Notes under the pieces: generated by a model
The model's input: the letters and a program-made list of their open reading frames with translations, nothing else
What the model was told of the DNA's origin: nothing
Databases searched by the model: none
NCBI GenBank assembly: GCA_039186015.1
Contig: JBCDAH010000002.1
Location: 15,416 to 79,415, forward strand
DNA from: JBCBWG01 sp039186015
GTDB taxonomy: Bacteria; Pseudomonadota; Alphaproteobacteria; Rhizobiales; Hyphomicrobiaceae
Length of the DNA stretch: 64,000 bases
Reading direction: 5' to 3'
In this document: positions 8,390 to 17,498 of the stretch, piece after piece
How positions within the stretch are numbered: position 1 is the first letter of the stretch
Layout: each line of letters begins with the position of its first letter
Translations under genes and position numbers: made by a program

Positions 8390-9706
8390 CTAAACGCGGA
8401 CTTGCATAGGCAGTCGCGTCAGTCGGGCCGTTGCGCGGGTCCGGCCGAAGATGGTCAGCGCAATGCCGGCAAGGCCGCCGATCGCTTGAAGCAGCGCCGT
8501 GGCATGCGTACCGATCTGCGCAATCATTTCGGTTGTGATCTCCAATCCAAACAATGGCGCCGCGACCGGCAGAACGGTCGACAGGAACGTCAGCAAGACG
8601 CCGCGAATTGTCAGCGACTCCCCCCACCACTTTTCCTCGACCGGCGGGTTGGTCTGCTCAGGTTCTGGTGTACTCACGTTTTGGCCTCCTGACTTTGCTG
8701 GTGAAGTTTGGGATTTGCGATGTGCCGCAAGCGCGGCGTTGCGCGTGGCATTGACGCGGTTCAGCCACCCGCGGCCGAACCGCCAAAAGTGGTGCAGCTC
8801 GCGGTAGCGGTCTGCGCGCAACTCGGCATAGCGCGCGATCAGTTCTGCAGGGTCAGCCGCACGTGCGGCACCGAGCGTGATCGGGCCAATCTCACCGTCT
8901 ACCGTGACGTTCAGGGCCGTTTGCAGAATGCGAGCTGCGCCGGTGTGGCCGTGGTTCACGGAGGCATCGAAATGCATCAGATGAACACCGCGCGGCATGT
9001 CCGCGGCGCGCGAAAGGCGCCAGTAGCGCGTGCGGTAGATCTGGGCGACCGTGTCGTCCGTGATGGCTTTGAGATCGGCAATCAAGGCCGCACGATTGCC
9101 GTCGCGCACTTCGGTCCCGCGATGGCGCGCATAGGTCGCCAGCGTGATGCCCTTGTTTGTCGGCCCACCGGGATCGTGCGGATCGTGCGTATAGCCGCCC
9201 TCCATCCGCAGGACATGTGCCAACGCCGCATCGAACGCGTCGTCGGTTGCGGTTACGCCCGACTGCACGTCACCGTCCGCCGAGGCGACACCGGACATGC
9301 GCAGGCCGAGAAGGCGCGAGCGCGGAAACCGGGCCACCGTGACGGCATTGCTTTGATTGCCGCCCAGAAGCCAGATGTGATCGCGGGTTTCGCCCACTAC
9401 AAAGCCGACATGGCCCGCCCGCGGGTTCGTGCCGCGTGAGAGCACCGCGACAGCACCCCAGTGCGCGGTATCAACGGCGACGCCCCAGTCCATGTACGAT
9501 CGCGCGCGCAGCGAGCCTGTTGCAGCCGTCCCGGATCGCGCCAGGCATGCTCCGACAAACGCGGCGCACCATGGCACTTCGTCGTCACGAACACTGGCGT
9601 GACCTGCATCGCGATAGAACGCAACAATCACGGGATTGTCGGCGTCACCTGCCGCTTCGTGCACGCCGAAGTGACGCCAGGCATGGTGCATCCATGCTGG
9701 TTGCAT
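8390..9706 (-). CDS. GTA-linked lysis protein: CHAP-like amidohydrolase + GH108 muramidase + holin-like tail
   Basis: This 438-residue protein contains three parts. Residues 1-140 are a TIGR02594/CHAP-like cysteine peptidase with C47 (VPWCAAF) and H99 (AGHVGFVVG). Residues about 155-340 are a GH108 N-acetylmuramidase with E169 in MEGGY and DPGGPTNKGIT, followed by its small peptidoglycan-binding domain (LNVTVDGEIGPITLGA). Residues about 365-438 carry WWGESLTIRGVLLTFLST and two hydrophobic helices resembling a holin. It closes the GTA operon 51 nt after the tail-tip gene. The likely role is cell-wall cleavage for particle release. In R. capsulatus the endolysin and holin are separate genes at another locus, so the fusion here is unusual. 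Confidence 0.8.
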   Translation of the reverse strand: MQPAWMHHAWRHFGVHEAAGDADNPVIVAFYRDAGHASVRDDEVPWCAAFVGACLARSGTAATGSLRARSYMDWGVAVDTAHWGAVAVLSRGTNPRAGHVGFVVGETRDHIWLLGGNQSNAVTVARFPRSRLLGLRMSGVASADGDVQSGVTATDDAFDAALAHVLRMEGGYTHDPHDPGGPTNKGITLATYARHRGTEVRDGNRAALIADLKAITDDTVAQIYRTRYWRLSRAADMPRGVHLMHFDASVNHGHTGAARILQTALNVTVDGEIGPITLGAARAADPAELIARYAELRADRYRELHHFWRFGRGWLNRVNATRNAALAAHRKSQTSPAKSGGQNVSTPEPEQTNPPVEEKWWGESLTIRGVLLTFLSTVLPVAAPLFGLEITTEMIAQIGTHATALLQAIGGLAGIALTIFGRTRATARLTRLPMQVRV

Positions 9707-9757
9707 AGCAGTTCTCCTGAGTTGACGATGTTCGGCAGGCCGGTGGTCGATCGACGG

Positions 9758-12700
9758 TCAGAGCGCCGCGCGGGCTGGCGCGCCGCGTCCCCACGTCTCG
9801 GAGAGCTGATAGACGACGCAGGTCAGCGGTCGCGGCAGGGTCGTGAAGTCAGCTGCGATCGACGCGGCGTCGTAGATCACCGACGGCTCGTCTGTCGTCA
9901 GCGTTCGCACGACGTCTGAGCCGCTCAGAATGTCGACCTCGTAGGCCTCGGTGGTTTCGCCCAATGGGACATCGATCTGGTCCCAGCTGTCGCCACCGAG
10001 GCGGGTGCGGCGTATCCAACTGATATGGAGGTCGCCGGCAACCCTGTGGCCGCGGACGTGGACTGGCGAGAGCGGGCGACGAGCAAGGCCGCGAAATGCA
10101 TGCTCCTGTACACCGAAGTGCGGTCCAAGAAGATCACGACCGCTCGCGCCGTATCGCCAAGTGAACGGGCGGCCGGTTTCGGCAGGACCGATCGCAAGCT
10201 GCGCCACACGAGAATCGAGAACGACGATCCGAGCGCCCGCGGCAATGGTTGCGACCATATCGGCATCGGTGCCGGACTGACCGCGCAGCAGGGTCCCGAG
10301 CCGGTAGGCTTGCGCGCCGATCAAGTCCGCCGTCTTGAACTGGATGATCTCCCACGTATCCGGTGCGACCTCGATGGCCGCGGCGTTCGCACCCGAAAGC
10401 AGAGTTGTGCGGGTCACGGCTTCGAGCGTCCCGGAGGTCAGAATGACCTCGAGATGGTTCGCATGGTCGAAGCGCGCGAGCGGGCCGGACCCCAAGTCTG
10501 TTGTTGTCACGCCCATAATCGCTGGAACGGCAACACTCCGCTGATAGCCGTAGTTCACGCCGGCTTCCGACCGGTAGACGACGACCGGCCCGGGCCAGGG
10601 GTTCTGCGCAATCGCGACGTAGCCGGCAGTATCCGACTCGTCACCGCGGAGGATCGGCAGATCCAGGAATGCAGCGTCCGGCGGGCCGACGACAACGTTG
10701 GAATTGGATGTCCCCGACCGCGTCGCGGACTGTCCCGTTTCGTACACAGACGCATCGATAGCGCGCGCTTCGATTGTTCGCGCGTTGTCGTCAGAGATTT
10801 TCGTAACGCGCATCATAGTTCGCAGGTCGCCGCTGTCGACGGCCACGAGATCTCCGGGCTCCAAGTTCAGACGACTTGGCGGCAACGCAAACATCGCGCG
10901 TTCGCGTGCTGCCCACGTCTCATACAGCCAACTCTCCGCGATCTGGGTCGCCTGCGCGGTCTCCAACATCAGCGGAAGTTTCGCTTCCGATGTATGCAGG
11001 CTTGTCGTTGCCAGGCGCCGCGCTTCGGCGACCTGGGACCTATAGTCACCATCGGCGCCGATATAGGTGATCTTGACTGCAACCGGCAATTCGGTTTCCT
11101 GCGCGCGGGTCAGCGTCAAGACGTTCGCGCCAGGCTTGGCTTCAACCAATTCGCTTTGATTTGCGGTGACCACGACGGGGCCACTGCCCCGATGGCGAAA
11201 CGCAAGCCGTCCTTCGCTCTCAATGCTGTCGAAAAAGAACGCATGTTCAAGCGGCTGCAGGGCACGGCGCCCGGACATGATTGTGTTGACGAGCAGGCCC
11301 GGAACACTGCCGTGCAAGTCGATCTCGGTCCCGCCGTTATACCCGTTGTCGGCCAAGAGAGTGGCCACGACATCATCCAGCGGCATATTCGCCATGCGCC
11401 CATTCAGCCAGTGGCCGTACTGCCAATTGGCGCCATCCGACCACGTGGCGGTGTCATATGGAAATGCCGGGAACGGGCGGGCATCCCATGCGTAAACATA
11501 AATGCGGTCGCGATCGACCATGCGCGCGCCATAAACCGACGAGACGGGATTGACGTCGCTGCGCGCGTCCGGATGGTCCGGATCGAAGGCCTCGATCAGC
11601 GCCTGCACATAGCGGCGCTGCATGGTGTCGTCGCGCCGGCCGACGGAAAAGTGCGGAAAGAACGACTCGGAACTCTTGGGATCGTAAAACACGTTCGGTT
11701 GGTTGGCGCCGTTGTCGACGGCAGGACAGCCGACCTCGGTCAACCAAATCGGTTTCGATTCCGGGATCCATGATGTCGGCGTTGCGCGTTCGACCCCGCC
11801 GGGGCGATCGTAGTGCGGGTTGGACCACCACGCCTGCAGAGCCTTTGCGCGAAACACCCACGGTTTCCCGGCGGCACCATCCGTGATCGGTGTCCGGACC
11901 TGCGCGTTGCGATCTGCGTCACTGGCGTAGTACCAGTCGTAGTATTCGCCGCCGTCAATGTTCGCCTTGAGATAGTCGAGGTCGTACACACTGCGCGCAA
12001 ACGCGGCATCCGCATGACCAGCATTTTCGCGCCAGTCACTCAAAGGCCAGTAGAGGTCGATACTCACGGCGTCGATGTTAGATGCAGCCCAGAGCGGGTC
12101 GAGGTGAAAGAAGACGTCGCCGCTGCCGTCATCGGGGTGATGGCCGAAGTACTCCGACCAGTCGGCCGCATAGCTGATCTTGGTGCTAGGCCCGAGCACC
12201 GCGCGGACATCATCAGCCAAGGTACGCAGCGCGGCAACGAACGGATAGCTCTCGGCGCCGTCGCGCACCTGGGTCAACCCGCGCAGCTCGCTTCCTAGCA
12301 GGAACGTATCAACGCCGCCGGCGATGGCCGCGACATGTGCGTAGTGCAGGACGAAGCGCCTTAGCGACCATTCGTTCGGACCGCTATAGACAACAGCGCC
12401 GTTACGGATATTGAAGTCACTGACAGCCGCCGAGCCAACCAGTGCCGCAACTTGCGCGCCGGCTGCAGCTGTGCGGTCTGGCGAGCCGGACACGCCGGGC
12501 GCGGGATCAACCGTGATACGCCCGCGCCAGGGATAAACCGGCTGCGACCGAGCCGGCGCGTATGGATCTGGAAGCGCGTTGTCCTGTGGGACGTCCATCA
12601 GAATGAACGGCGTAAACGTGACGGCCTTGCCCCGCGCGCGCAACTCACGGATGCCCTGAATGACGGACGCATCGCTTGGCGTTCCGCCATAAGCGGCACG

Positions 12701-13714
12701 TCCATCGATACGACTGATCACGTGCGCGGTAGAGCGGGAGCTGCCGGCCACGGACCACGTCATCGGCTGCGTGGATTTGCTCTTCGCATCGACCGCCGGC
12801 CTAATCCGGCAATGTTGCGCGCGCAGGTCGGTCCCAAACCAACTGACGACAAGCGACACGTGTTCGACATGCGGCAGCGCTTGATCCATTTGATCCAGCG
12901 CACCTTGAAAGTCCGTGCCGGCGATGCGGGTGTGGACGTTCTCGGCAATTTCCAGCTCGCCGCTGCCTTTGCGTGTGACCGGCGTTGTTGCGAGCGAAAA
13001 CTCACCCGTGCCCGGAATGAGAACGACGGCGCGCACGTTCTCGCTCAAATGATCGACGGCGCGGAACACTTCGAACTTGAACTGCGGAACACGCCTGCCG
13101 AACGGCTCCAGTGCGAACCGCTCGAACACGACATAGGCTGTTCCGCGGAATGCCGGCGTTTCGGTTCCAAGATGCGCGGCAATCAGGCTGTCGGGCATCT
13201 GCGTTTCACTGCCGTCGTAGACCCGATAAGCAATCTCAGACAGGTTCAGCTCAGTACTGTCGGCCCAGATGCGACCGACACCGCGGATTTCGCCTTCGCA
13301 CAAGGCAACGGCGAACGTGGCGAAGTATGAGTAGGACGTCCGCGTGGTGGTCGACGAGCCGCCGCCGAACCCGCCCTTGCCGCTGCGTGTGCTGGTGGTT
13401 TCTGTCTCGACAACTTCTTCAACCTCTGCGGCCCAGATGATCTGGCCGCCGAGTTGCGCCCGGCCGTAAAGCCGCGGCAGTGTGGTACCCTCACTGGAAC
13501 CGGTGACAGAGACATCGTCCAGACGCGGCCCCTTGTAGGCGGGGACCTGTCCAGATGCGCCAAACAACGCCTGGTCGATGACGGATCCTGCAAGGGCGCC
13601 AACCTGCGCACCGATCGTTGCGCCCGTCAAAGTCGTACCAAACAGCGTGACGCCGGCCGGCAAGACCGCCGAGCCAACGGAGGCACCGACTGCGGCAAGT
13701 GCAAGTGTCGCCAT
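9758..13714 (-). CDS. GTA tail-tip / host-contact protein with TIM-barrel domain (gp15-like)
   Basis: The 1318-residue protein matches the RcGTA gp15 megatron, a baseplate hub and tail-tip protein. The N-terminus has a glycine/alanine-rich hydrophobic region, then a tail-protein domain. Residues about 420-720 form the GTA TIM-barrel (glycoside-hydrolase-like) domain with DWSEYFGHHPDDGSGDVFFH, WLTEVGCPAVDNGANQPN and YVYAWDARPFPAFP. The C-terminal half is the J-protein-like tail domain, ending in fibronectin-like strands. The ATG at 13714 overlaps the stop of the preceding gene (TAATG), which fixes the start. The frame extends 51 nt upstream but inside gp14. Confidence 0.92.
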   Translation of the reverse strand: MATLALAAVGASVGSAVLPAGVTLFGTTLTGATIGAQVGALAGSVIDQALFGASGQVPAYKGPRLDDVSVTGSSEGTTLPRLYGRAQLGGQIIWAAEVEEVVETETTSTRSGKGGFGGGSSTTTRTSYSYFATFAVALCEGEIRGVGRIWADSTELNLSEIAYRVYDGSETQMPDSLIAAHLGTETPAFRGTAYVVFERFALEPFGRRVPQFKFEVFRAVDHLSENVRAVVLIPGTGEFSLATTPVTRKGSGELEIAENVHTRIAGTDFQGALDQMDQALPHVEHVSLVVSWFGTDLRAQHCRIRPAVDAKSKSTQPMTWSVAGSSRSTAHVISRIDGRAAYGGTPSDASVIQGIRELRARGKAVTFTPFILMDVPQDNALPDPYAPARSQPVYPWRGRITVDPAPGVSGSPDRTAAAGAQVAALVGSAAVSDFNIRNGAVVYSGPNEWSLRRFVLHYAHVAAIAGGVDTFLLGSELRGLTQVRDGAESYPFVAALRTLADDVRAVLGPSTKISYAADWSEYFGHHPDDGSGDVFFHLDPLWAASNIDAVSIDLYWPLSDWRENAGHADAAFARSVYDLDYLKANIDGGEYYDWYYASDADRNAQVRTPITDGAAGKPWVFRAKALQAWWSNPHYDRPGGVERATPTSWIPESKPIWLTEVGCPAVDNGANQPNVFYDPKSSESFFPHFSVGRRDDTMQRRYVQALIEAFDPDHPDARSDVNPVSSVYGARMVDRDRIYVYAWDARPFPAFPYDTATWSDGANWQYGHWLNGRMANMPLDDVVATLLADNGYNGGTEIDLHGSVPGLLVNTIMSGRRALQPLEHAFFFDSIESEGRLAFRHRGSGPVVVTANQSELVEAKPGANVLTLTRAQETELPVAVKITYIGADGDYRSQVAEARRLATTSLHTSEAKLPLMLETAQATQIAESWLYETWAARERAMFALPPSRLNLEPGDLVAVDSGDLRTMMRVTKISDDNARTIEARAIDASVYETGQSATRSGTSNSNVVVGPPDAAFLDLPILRGDESDTAGYVAIAQNPWPGPVVVYRSEAGVNYGYQRSVAVPAIMGVTTTDLGSGPLARFDHANHLEVILTSGTLEAVTRTTLLSGANAAAIEVAPDTWEIIQFKTADLIGAQAYRLGTLLRGQSGTDADMVATIAAGARIVVLDSRVAQLAIGPAETGRPFTWRYGASGRDLLGPHFGVQEHAFRGLARRPLSPVHVRGHRVAGDLHISWIRRTRLGGDSWDQIDVPLGETTEAYEVDILSGSDVVRTLTTDEPSVIYDAASIAADFTTLPRPLTCVVYQLSETWGRGAPARAAL

Positions 13715-14163
13715 TACTCTCGAACCTCGGGAAATGCGAACACGCCGGCAATGCGCCGTCGCCACCAGGACGCCAGATCAATCTCGGCAACCGGCGCACC
13801 TTCAACGGCGTGAACGAATTGATCCACGTTTGTGAGAATGCCCACGTGCTTCGCGGGCCAGTGCGCACGATAGCGAAAGACGACAACGTCGCCGCCGGCA
13901 CGATCGGCAATCGGCACGGGCCTGAGATGGCGCACCGCGGCTGCGAGCAAGGGTTCGTCACCGCGCGCCTCGGCCCAGTCACGACTATAGGCGGGCGGTC
14001 GCTCGGCATCTTCGCCGTAAAGTTCACGCCAGACCCCGCGCACCAAACCGAGGCAGTCCGTGCCAAAGCCGCGCGCACTCGCCTGATGATGATACGGCGT
14101 GCCAATCCAGGCGCGGGCGCAAGCGATCACACGCGCACGCGTGACTGGCCTCGGCTCGGACAT
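13714..14163 (-). CDS. GTA NlpC/P60 cell-wall peptidase (gp14-like)
   Basis: This 149-residue NlpC/P60 protein has the catalytic cysteine in TDCLGLVRG and the histidine in PAKHVGI, with the WIGTPYHHQ N-terminal motif typical of phage and GTA cell-wall hydrolases. In RcGTA the equivalent protein sits in the tail tip and is thought to open the recipient cell wall. The ATG at 14163 has a GGA about 9 nt upstream. A GTG at 14193 would add ten residues. It lies between the DUF2163 gene and the tail-tip gene, with a TAATG overlap to the latter. Confidence 0.92.
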   Translation of the reverse strand: MSEPRPVTRARVIACARAWIGTPYHHQASARGFGTDCLGLVRGVWRELYGEDAERPPAYSRDWAEARGDEPLLAAAVRHLRPVPIADRAGGDVVVFRYRAHWPAKHVGILTNVDQFVHAVEGAPVAEIDLASWWRRRIAGVFAFPEVRE

Positions 14164-14209
14164 CCTGTCTGATCCATCACGGTTGGAGTTCACGACGTCA
14201 GCGGTTCCC

Positions 14210-15067
14210 TTATCGGCCGGCGGCCCGGATCAGCAGATCCGTACCCGGGATGTTGGGAAAGCCACGGAAATTGATCGCATTCGAGAACTTGTTTGCGCAC
14301 GTTGCGATCTGCTTGTCGCATCCGGCTGTGAGCACGAAGGTATCGCTGACGACAGCCGGTCGCGGCGGCGCGCGCCACAGTTCGATCGTCACGATGCCGG
14401 TGTCGACGACGTGATGCTTCACTTCAATCGCGATGTCCGGGTTCGCGCCGCTGGTGAAGGTGAGCAGACCGCGCGTAAACCAGCCCGACTCCTGTACGGC
14501 CAGGCCATCGACGGCGAACTTGCGATCATGAATGACATTGATGACGCCGCCCACGACCCGGTAGGTGCTCGCCGTCAAGTCGACACGGCAGCGATGATCA
14601 CCAACATCGGCGTCGCAACTGTATTGGAGCAACCGTCCATTGGGCTGCTGAAGATAATGCGCCAGCCCGCGCACTTCGGCGACAAACTCCAGATTGCCGC
14701 GCTTGACTTCACCCACACTTCCCGATCGCATCAGAACGTGCTGATCCGTATCGGCCCAGTTGACACGATACACGTCAACGGCAGCGTCATCGTAGAGGCC
14801 AGCAGCGAGATCCTCAGGCGTCAGGCGATCGGACGTCAGCGCGCCAGTTACGTCCAAGTTATCGACGTTCAACCCGACGCTCTCCTGGAGTTCTGTCGCG
14901 CTAAGCCCGCTTGCGGCTTCGTACGTCACCCCGCCGAATGTCACATCGCGATCGTGGTCCGTGAAGCCCAGAACGGTGCCGTCGCGCCGCGCGACGCGCC
15001 AGCACCAACACAGCGTCGTCGCACCGGTTTCGAGATGCGCCGTCATGTCGTCCGAGAGGTTTTTCAC
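14210..15067 (-). CDS. GTA DUF2163 tail/baseplate protein (gp13-like)
   Basis: The GTG at 15067 overlaps the upstream stop as GTGA and has a GGAG 8 nt before it, giving 285 residues. The sequence has the DUF2163 features: CWCWRVARRDGTVLGFTDHDRDV near the N-terminus, YSCDADVGDHRCRVDLT in the middle, and a cysteine-bearing C-terminal region (TAGCDKQIATCANKF, then NFRGFPNIPG). In the RcGTA particle this protein forms part of the baseplate hub. The frame stays open upstream of 15067, but that extension lies over gp12 and is not homologous. The cysteines suggest an Fe-S or zinc site, as noted for phage hub proteins. Confidence 0.92.
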   Translation of the reverse strand: MKNLSDDMTAHLETGATTLCWCWRVARRDGTVLGFTDHDRDVTFGGVTYEAASGLSATELQESVGLNVDNLDVTGALTSDRLTPEDLAAGLYDDAAVDVYRVNWADTDQHVLMRSGSVGEVKRGNLEFVAEVRGLAHYLQQPNGRLLQYSCDADVGDHRCRVDLTASTYRVVGGVINVIHDRKFAVDGLAVQESGWFTRGLLTFTSGANPDIAIEVKHHVVDTGIVTIELWRAPPRPAVVSDTFVLTAGCDKQIATCANKFSNAINFRGFPNIPGTDLLIRAAGR

Positions 15068-15702
15068 AGTCGGATCTCCGTGATCGGAATGCTGGGAATC
15101 GCGCCGTGCTGGATGCCGTTGACGTTGATCTCGAGCTTGTCCGTATTGAACCGCACCGGCACATCGAATTCGAAGCCGGCCGTCACGATCCCGCCAATCG
15201 CCGGAATGTGGCCGTCGGCAAATGTCACAACGCCGGACAAGGGGTCGACGGCAAACTGCGTGCCTTCGATCTGTTCCGACCCATCGACCGCCACGATCAC
15301 CGTACCGGCGACCGGCTTTGCAATCGAACGTTGCCAGCGCGTCGGCCCGGTACCGTAGGTCTTCACAAGCTGAAACGACGCCGTCACGCCGTCGCCGGTT
15401 CCGATTTCGCAATCTGACGACTGCGGTGTCGCCGACGGCGGGCAGGACTTCCAGTCGGTTGGATCACGCCAGCGAAACCCGAACAACTGCCCGCGCCGCT
15501 CCTCGAAAAACGCAATCACGGCATGCAGATCGTTCAACGACCGCACGCCGTAGCCGGCGTTGTAGGTCCGCCGCGAGTCCTGCCACCGGCTGTTGCGCTC
15601 TTCATACCCCGAACCCAGAACGACCACGTCGGTTCGCCGTTCGGGTCCGCCGCTTGCCTTCAACGAGATGCCCGTCGGAAAGCGAACTTCGTGAAAGCTC
15701 AT
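15064..15702 (-). CDS. GTA DUF2460 distal tail protein (gp12-like)
   Basis: This 212-residue protein has the TIGR02217/DUF2460 pattern, with FPTGISLKASGGPERRTDVVV at the N-terminus (residues 8-28), NSRWQDSRRTYNAGYGVR, and FFEERRGQLFGFRWRDPTDW in the middle. It corresponds to the distal tail ring protein of the RcGTA baseplate. The stop overlaps the start of gp13 by four bases. A 44-nt gap separates it from the tape-measure gene. Confidence 0.93.
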   Translation of the reverse strand: MSFHEVRFPTGISLKASGGPERRTDVVVLGSGYEERNSRWQDSRRTYNAGYGVRSLNDLHAVIAFFEERRGQLFGFRWRDPTDWKSCPPSATPQSSDCEIGTGDGVTASFQLVKTYGTGPTRWQRSIAKPVAGTVIVAVDGSEQIEGTQFAVDPLSGVVTFADGHIPAIGGIVTAGFEFDVPVRFNTDKLEINVNGIQHGAIPSIPITEIRL

Positions 15703-15746
15703 CGTGATTTGGCCCTACGTTTCGCGCGCCATAAACCTGAGGTGCG

Positions 15747-16403
15747 CTAGAGGTTGCGCTCGCCCTGCGCGACCATGCGGTTGAGCATCGACGCCAGCTG
15801 AGATTCAGAGCGCCGGAAGCTGTCGACATCCGTCGCGGTGACATTGAAGGTTACGTTCATGCCGCCGGCCCCGCTGCCCGCGCGCACGCCGAGATTGCCG
15901 TCCGCGCCGCGGGCCAGTGGCAAGATGGCTTCAGGACCGCTTTCGCCCATCAGGCCGGTTTGCGCACCTGAGAGGGGAAACAAAGACGGGGCTGAGACAA
16001 CGCCACCACGGGCAAACGGCACCGGCATTGCCTGGCTGATCACACCGCCACCAGGGGCAAACAGCATCGGCATTCCCTGGCCGATCACACCGCCATTCGC
16101 GGACTGGAAAAGCGACCCGAACATACCGGTCAGCGAGTTCGAGACGGCGGTCTCCAAGGGCTTGAACGCGGCCTTGAGAATGGAATCGGAAATGTTCAGC
16201 ATCAGCTTCTTGAACGACTCGCCGAGTGTTTTGAGCGACGCACTCGCGTCACGTCCCAGCACAGCAATGCTGAGCAGATCTTTGCTCAGCGTTGTCCCGA
16301 ATTCCGCAAGCTGCTTGCTTGCTTTCGTGAGTGCGGCGTCGAAGTTTGCGCGACCCGCTTCAATCTCGGCCGCCATATCGCGATCGTCGGGCGTAACAAC
16401 CAT
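15747..16403 (-). CDS. GTA short tail tape-measure protein (gp11-like)
   Basis: The 218-residue protein has an N-terminal helical region (DAALTKASKQLAEFGTTLSK), an amphipathic middle segment and a glycine-rich part with PFARGGVVSAPSLFPLSG and MGESGPEAILPL, the hallmark of tape-measure proteins. Its length is very close to that of the RcGTA protein, which predicts a similarly short tail of a few tens of nanometres. There is an internal near-duplication of the GGVI(G/S)QGMP(M/V)(L/P)FA unit. It lies 4 nt after the small assembly-chaperone gene. Confidence 0.88.
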   Translation of the reverse strand: MVVTPDDRDMAAEIEAGRANFDAALTKASKQLAEFGTTLSKDLLSIAVLGRDASASLKTLGESFKKLMLNISDSILKAAFKPLETAVSNSLTGMFGSLFQSANGGVIGQGMPMLFAPGGGVISQAMPVPFARGGVVSAPSLFPLSGAQTGLMGESGPEAILPLARGADGNLGVRAGSGAGGMNVTFNVTATDVDSFRRSESQLASMLNRMVAQGERNL

Positions 16404-16406
16404 GTC

Positions 16407-16592
16407 TCACTCCGTGCAGACGTTTGGAGGCGTATCCGGATGGGCCGCCATCATCTCACGCAGCTCTGCACGTGTCGGTGGCTCGGATTGCGCTGAGGAT
16501 CCCGGCGGGCGAAGGGCCGCAAAGAGTTCCCGTGGTGTCATCGACCAGAAGGCCGACGGGGAAAGTTTGAGCACGCCGAAACCCAGGCTCAT
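16407..16592 (-). CDS. GTA tail assembly chaperone, small (gp10.1-like)
   Basis: An ATG at 16592 overlaps the gp10 stop as ATGA and gives 61 residues beginning MSLGFGVLKLSPSAFWSMTP, the usual start of the rcc01693-type GTA tail assembly chaperone. The conserved LxLSPxxFWxMTPxEL core is complete. An upstream ATG at 16652 is in frame but would overlap gp10 by 64 nt. The protein is likely a non-structural partner of the tape measure during tail assembly. Confidence 0.85.
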   Translation of the reverse strand: MSLGFGVLKLSPSAFWSMTPRELFAALRPPGSSAQSEPPTRAELREMMAAHPDTPPNVCTE

Positions 16593-16993
16593 GATGTCGG
16601 CCCAGGGAAAGGGTCCGGTTCGCGCGGCTCCGCGTCCTTCGTGGTCTGGCATTGTCCGCTTGGTGGCGATGCGGCAGCATCACCGGGCTCGCCGAACGTT
16701 GCGCTTAGCAGCTGCGCAACAACGCTGACGCATCCCGCAACGCCGTTTTCGGCGCGCATGCTGGCGACAACATCATCAGAAATGTCGTGCCCGGCCCCAC
16801 GCAACCCGGCGCCAATGACGCGAATGGCATCGCGGGCGCCAAGACGGCCCGAAGCGAACCGTTCGGCCAATGCGACCATGCTATCGTGCCCAAACGCGGT
16901 CTCCAGTTCCGCGAGAGCACCCAGCGTCAGACACAGCGAATAGGTCTTGCCGTCAAAGACGGCATCGATTTCACCACGGTGACGATTTGCCAT
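16589..16993 (-). CDS. GTA family tail assembly chaperone (gp10-like)
   Basis: The protein of 134 residues begins MANRHRGEIDAVFDGKTYSLCLTLGALAELE (first 31 residues), the recognisable start of the GTA gp10 family: a beta strand then a helix with the L-GALAELE box. The C-terminal 30 residues are Pro/Gln-rich and probably disordered. In phages the equivalent position holds the tail assembly chaperone that coats the tape measure. It overlaps the next gene by four bases. No frameshift signal joining the two chaperone genes was evident. Confidence 0.85.
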   Translation of the reverse strand: MANRHRGEIDAVFDGKTYSLCLTLGALAELETAFGHDSMVALAERFASGRLGARDAIRVIGAGLRGAGHDISDDVVASMRAENGVAGCVSVVAQLLSATFGEPGDAAASPPSGQCQTTKDAEPREPDPFPGPTS

Positions 16994-17037
16994 GCGGCCT
17001 CCAGTTACGCGTGTCGTTCACTGATCGCGGACGGGGA

Positions 17038-17445
17038 TTAGAGCGGTACGAATTCGAGCGGGCCGGCGGACTGAAGCGTGATCTCGAATGTCATCTCGCC
17101 GTCGTGATCGCCCTTGAACGCCAGCGCGGCAATCTGGAACGGCCCGGTGATGCTGCCAAAGTCCGGGATGATGATCTCCAGTGGCGGCACCTCGCCGTTA
17201 AAGAAGACCTCTCGCATGCGCGCATCACTGGCGGCATCCTTGAAGACACCGGTTCCCGCGATCTGAGCATTTTTGATGCCGCCGCCGGAGAGCAACTCGC
17301 GCCATTGGCCGACCGAATCCTGACTGGTCACATCAATGGTGGCGGCGTTGAACGTGATGTTGCGCGTGCGCAGTCCCGCGACGGTGACGAACGTGCCTTG
17401 ATCGTCGATCTTCAAAAGAAGGTCTTTGCCCTTTTGCGCAGACAT
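17038..17445 (-). CDS. GTA major tail tube protein (gp9-like)
   Basis: This 135-residue protein starts MSAQKGKDLLLKID and contains TFVTVAGLRTRNITFNA and DVTSQDSVGQWRELL, the typical features of the TP901-1-like major tail protein family. It forms the tail tube around the tape measure. It lies between DUF3168 and gp10 with gaps of 53 and 44 nt. Confidence 0.93.
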   Translation of the reverse strand: MSAQKGKDLLLKIDDQGTFVTVAGLRTRNITFNAATIDVTSQDSVGQWRELLSGGGIKNAQIAGTGVFKDAASDARMREVFFNGEVPPLEIIIPDFGSITGPFQIAALAFKGDHDGEMTFEITLQSAGPLEFVPL

Positions 17446-17498
17446 GACCTGCCTCCCTCTGTGATGGTGCTGGCGTCAATTGGTGGGCGGATTGCGGG

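Noticed and set aside
10025..11773. Open frame of 582 codons on the plus strand inside the tail-tip gene
   Set aside because: It is a shadow of the gp15 gene; its sequence shows no domain and no ribosome-binding site.
14099..15358. Open frame of 419 codons on the plus strand across GTA gp12 and gp13
   Set aside because: Antisense to two genes with recognisable DUF2460 and DUF2163 motifs and coupled starts.
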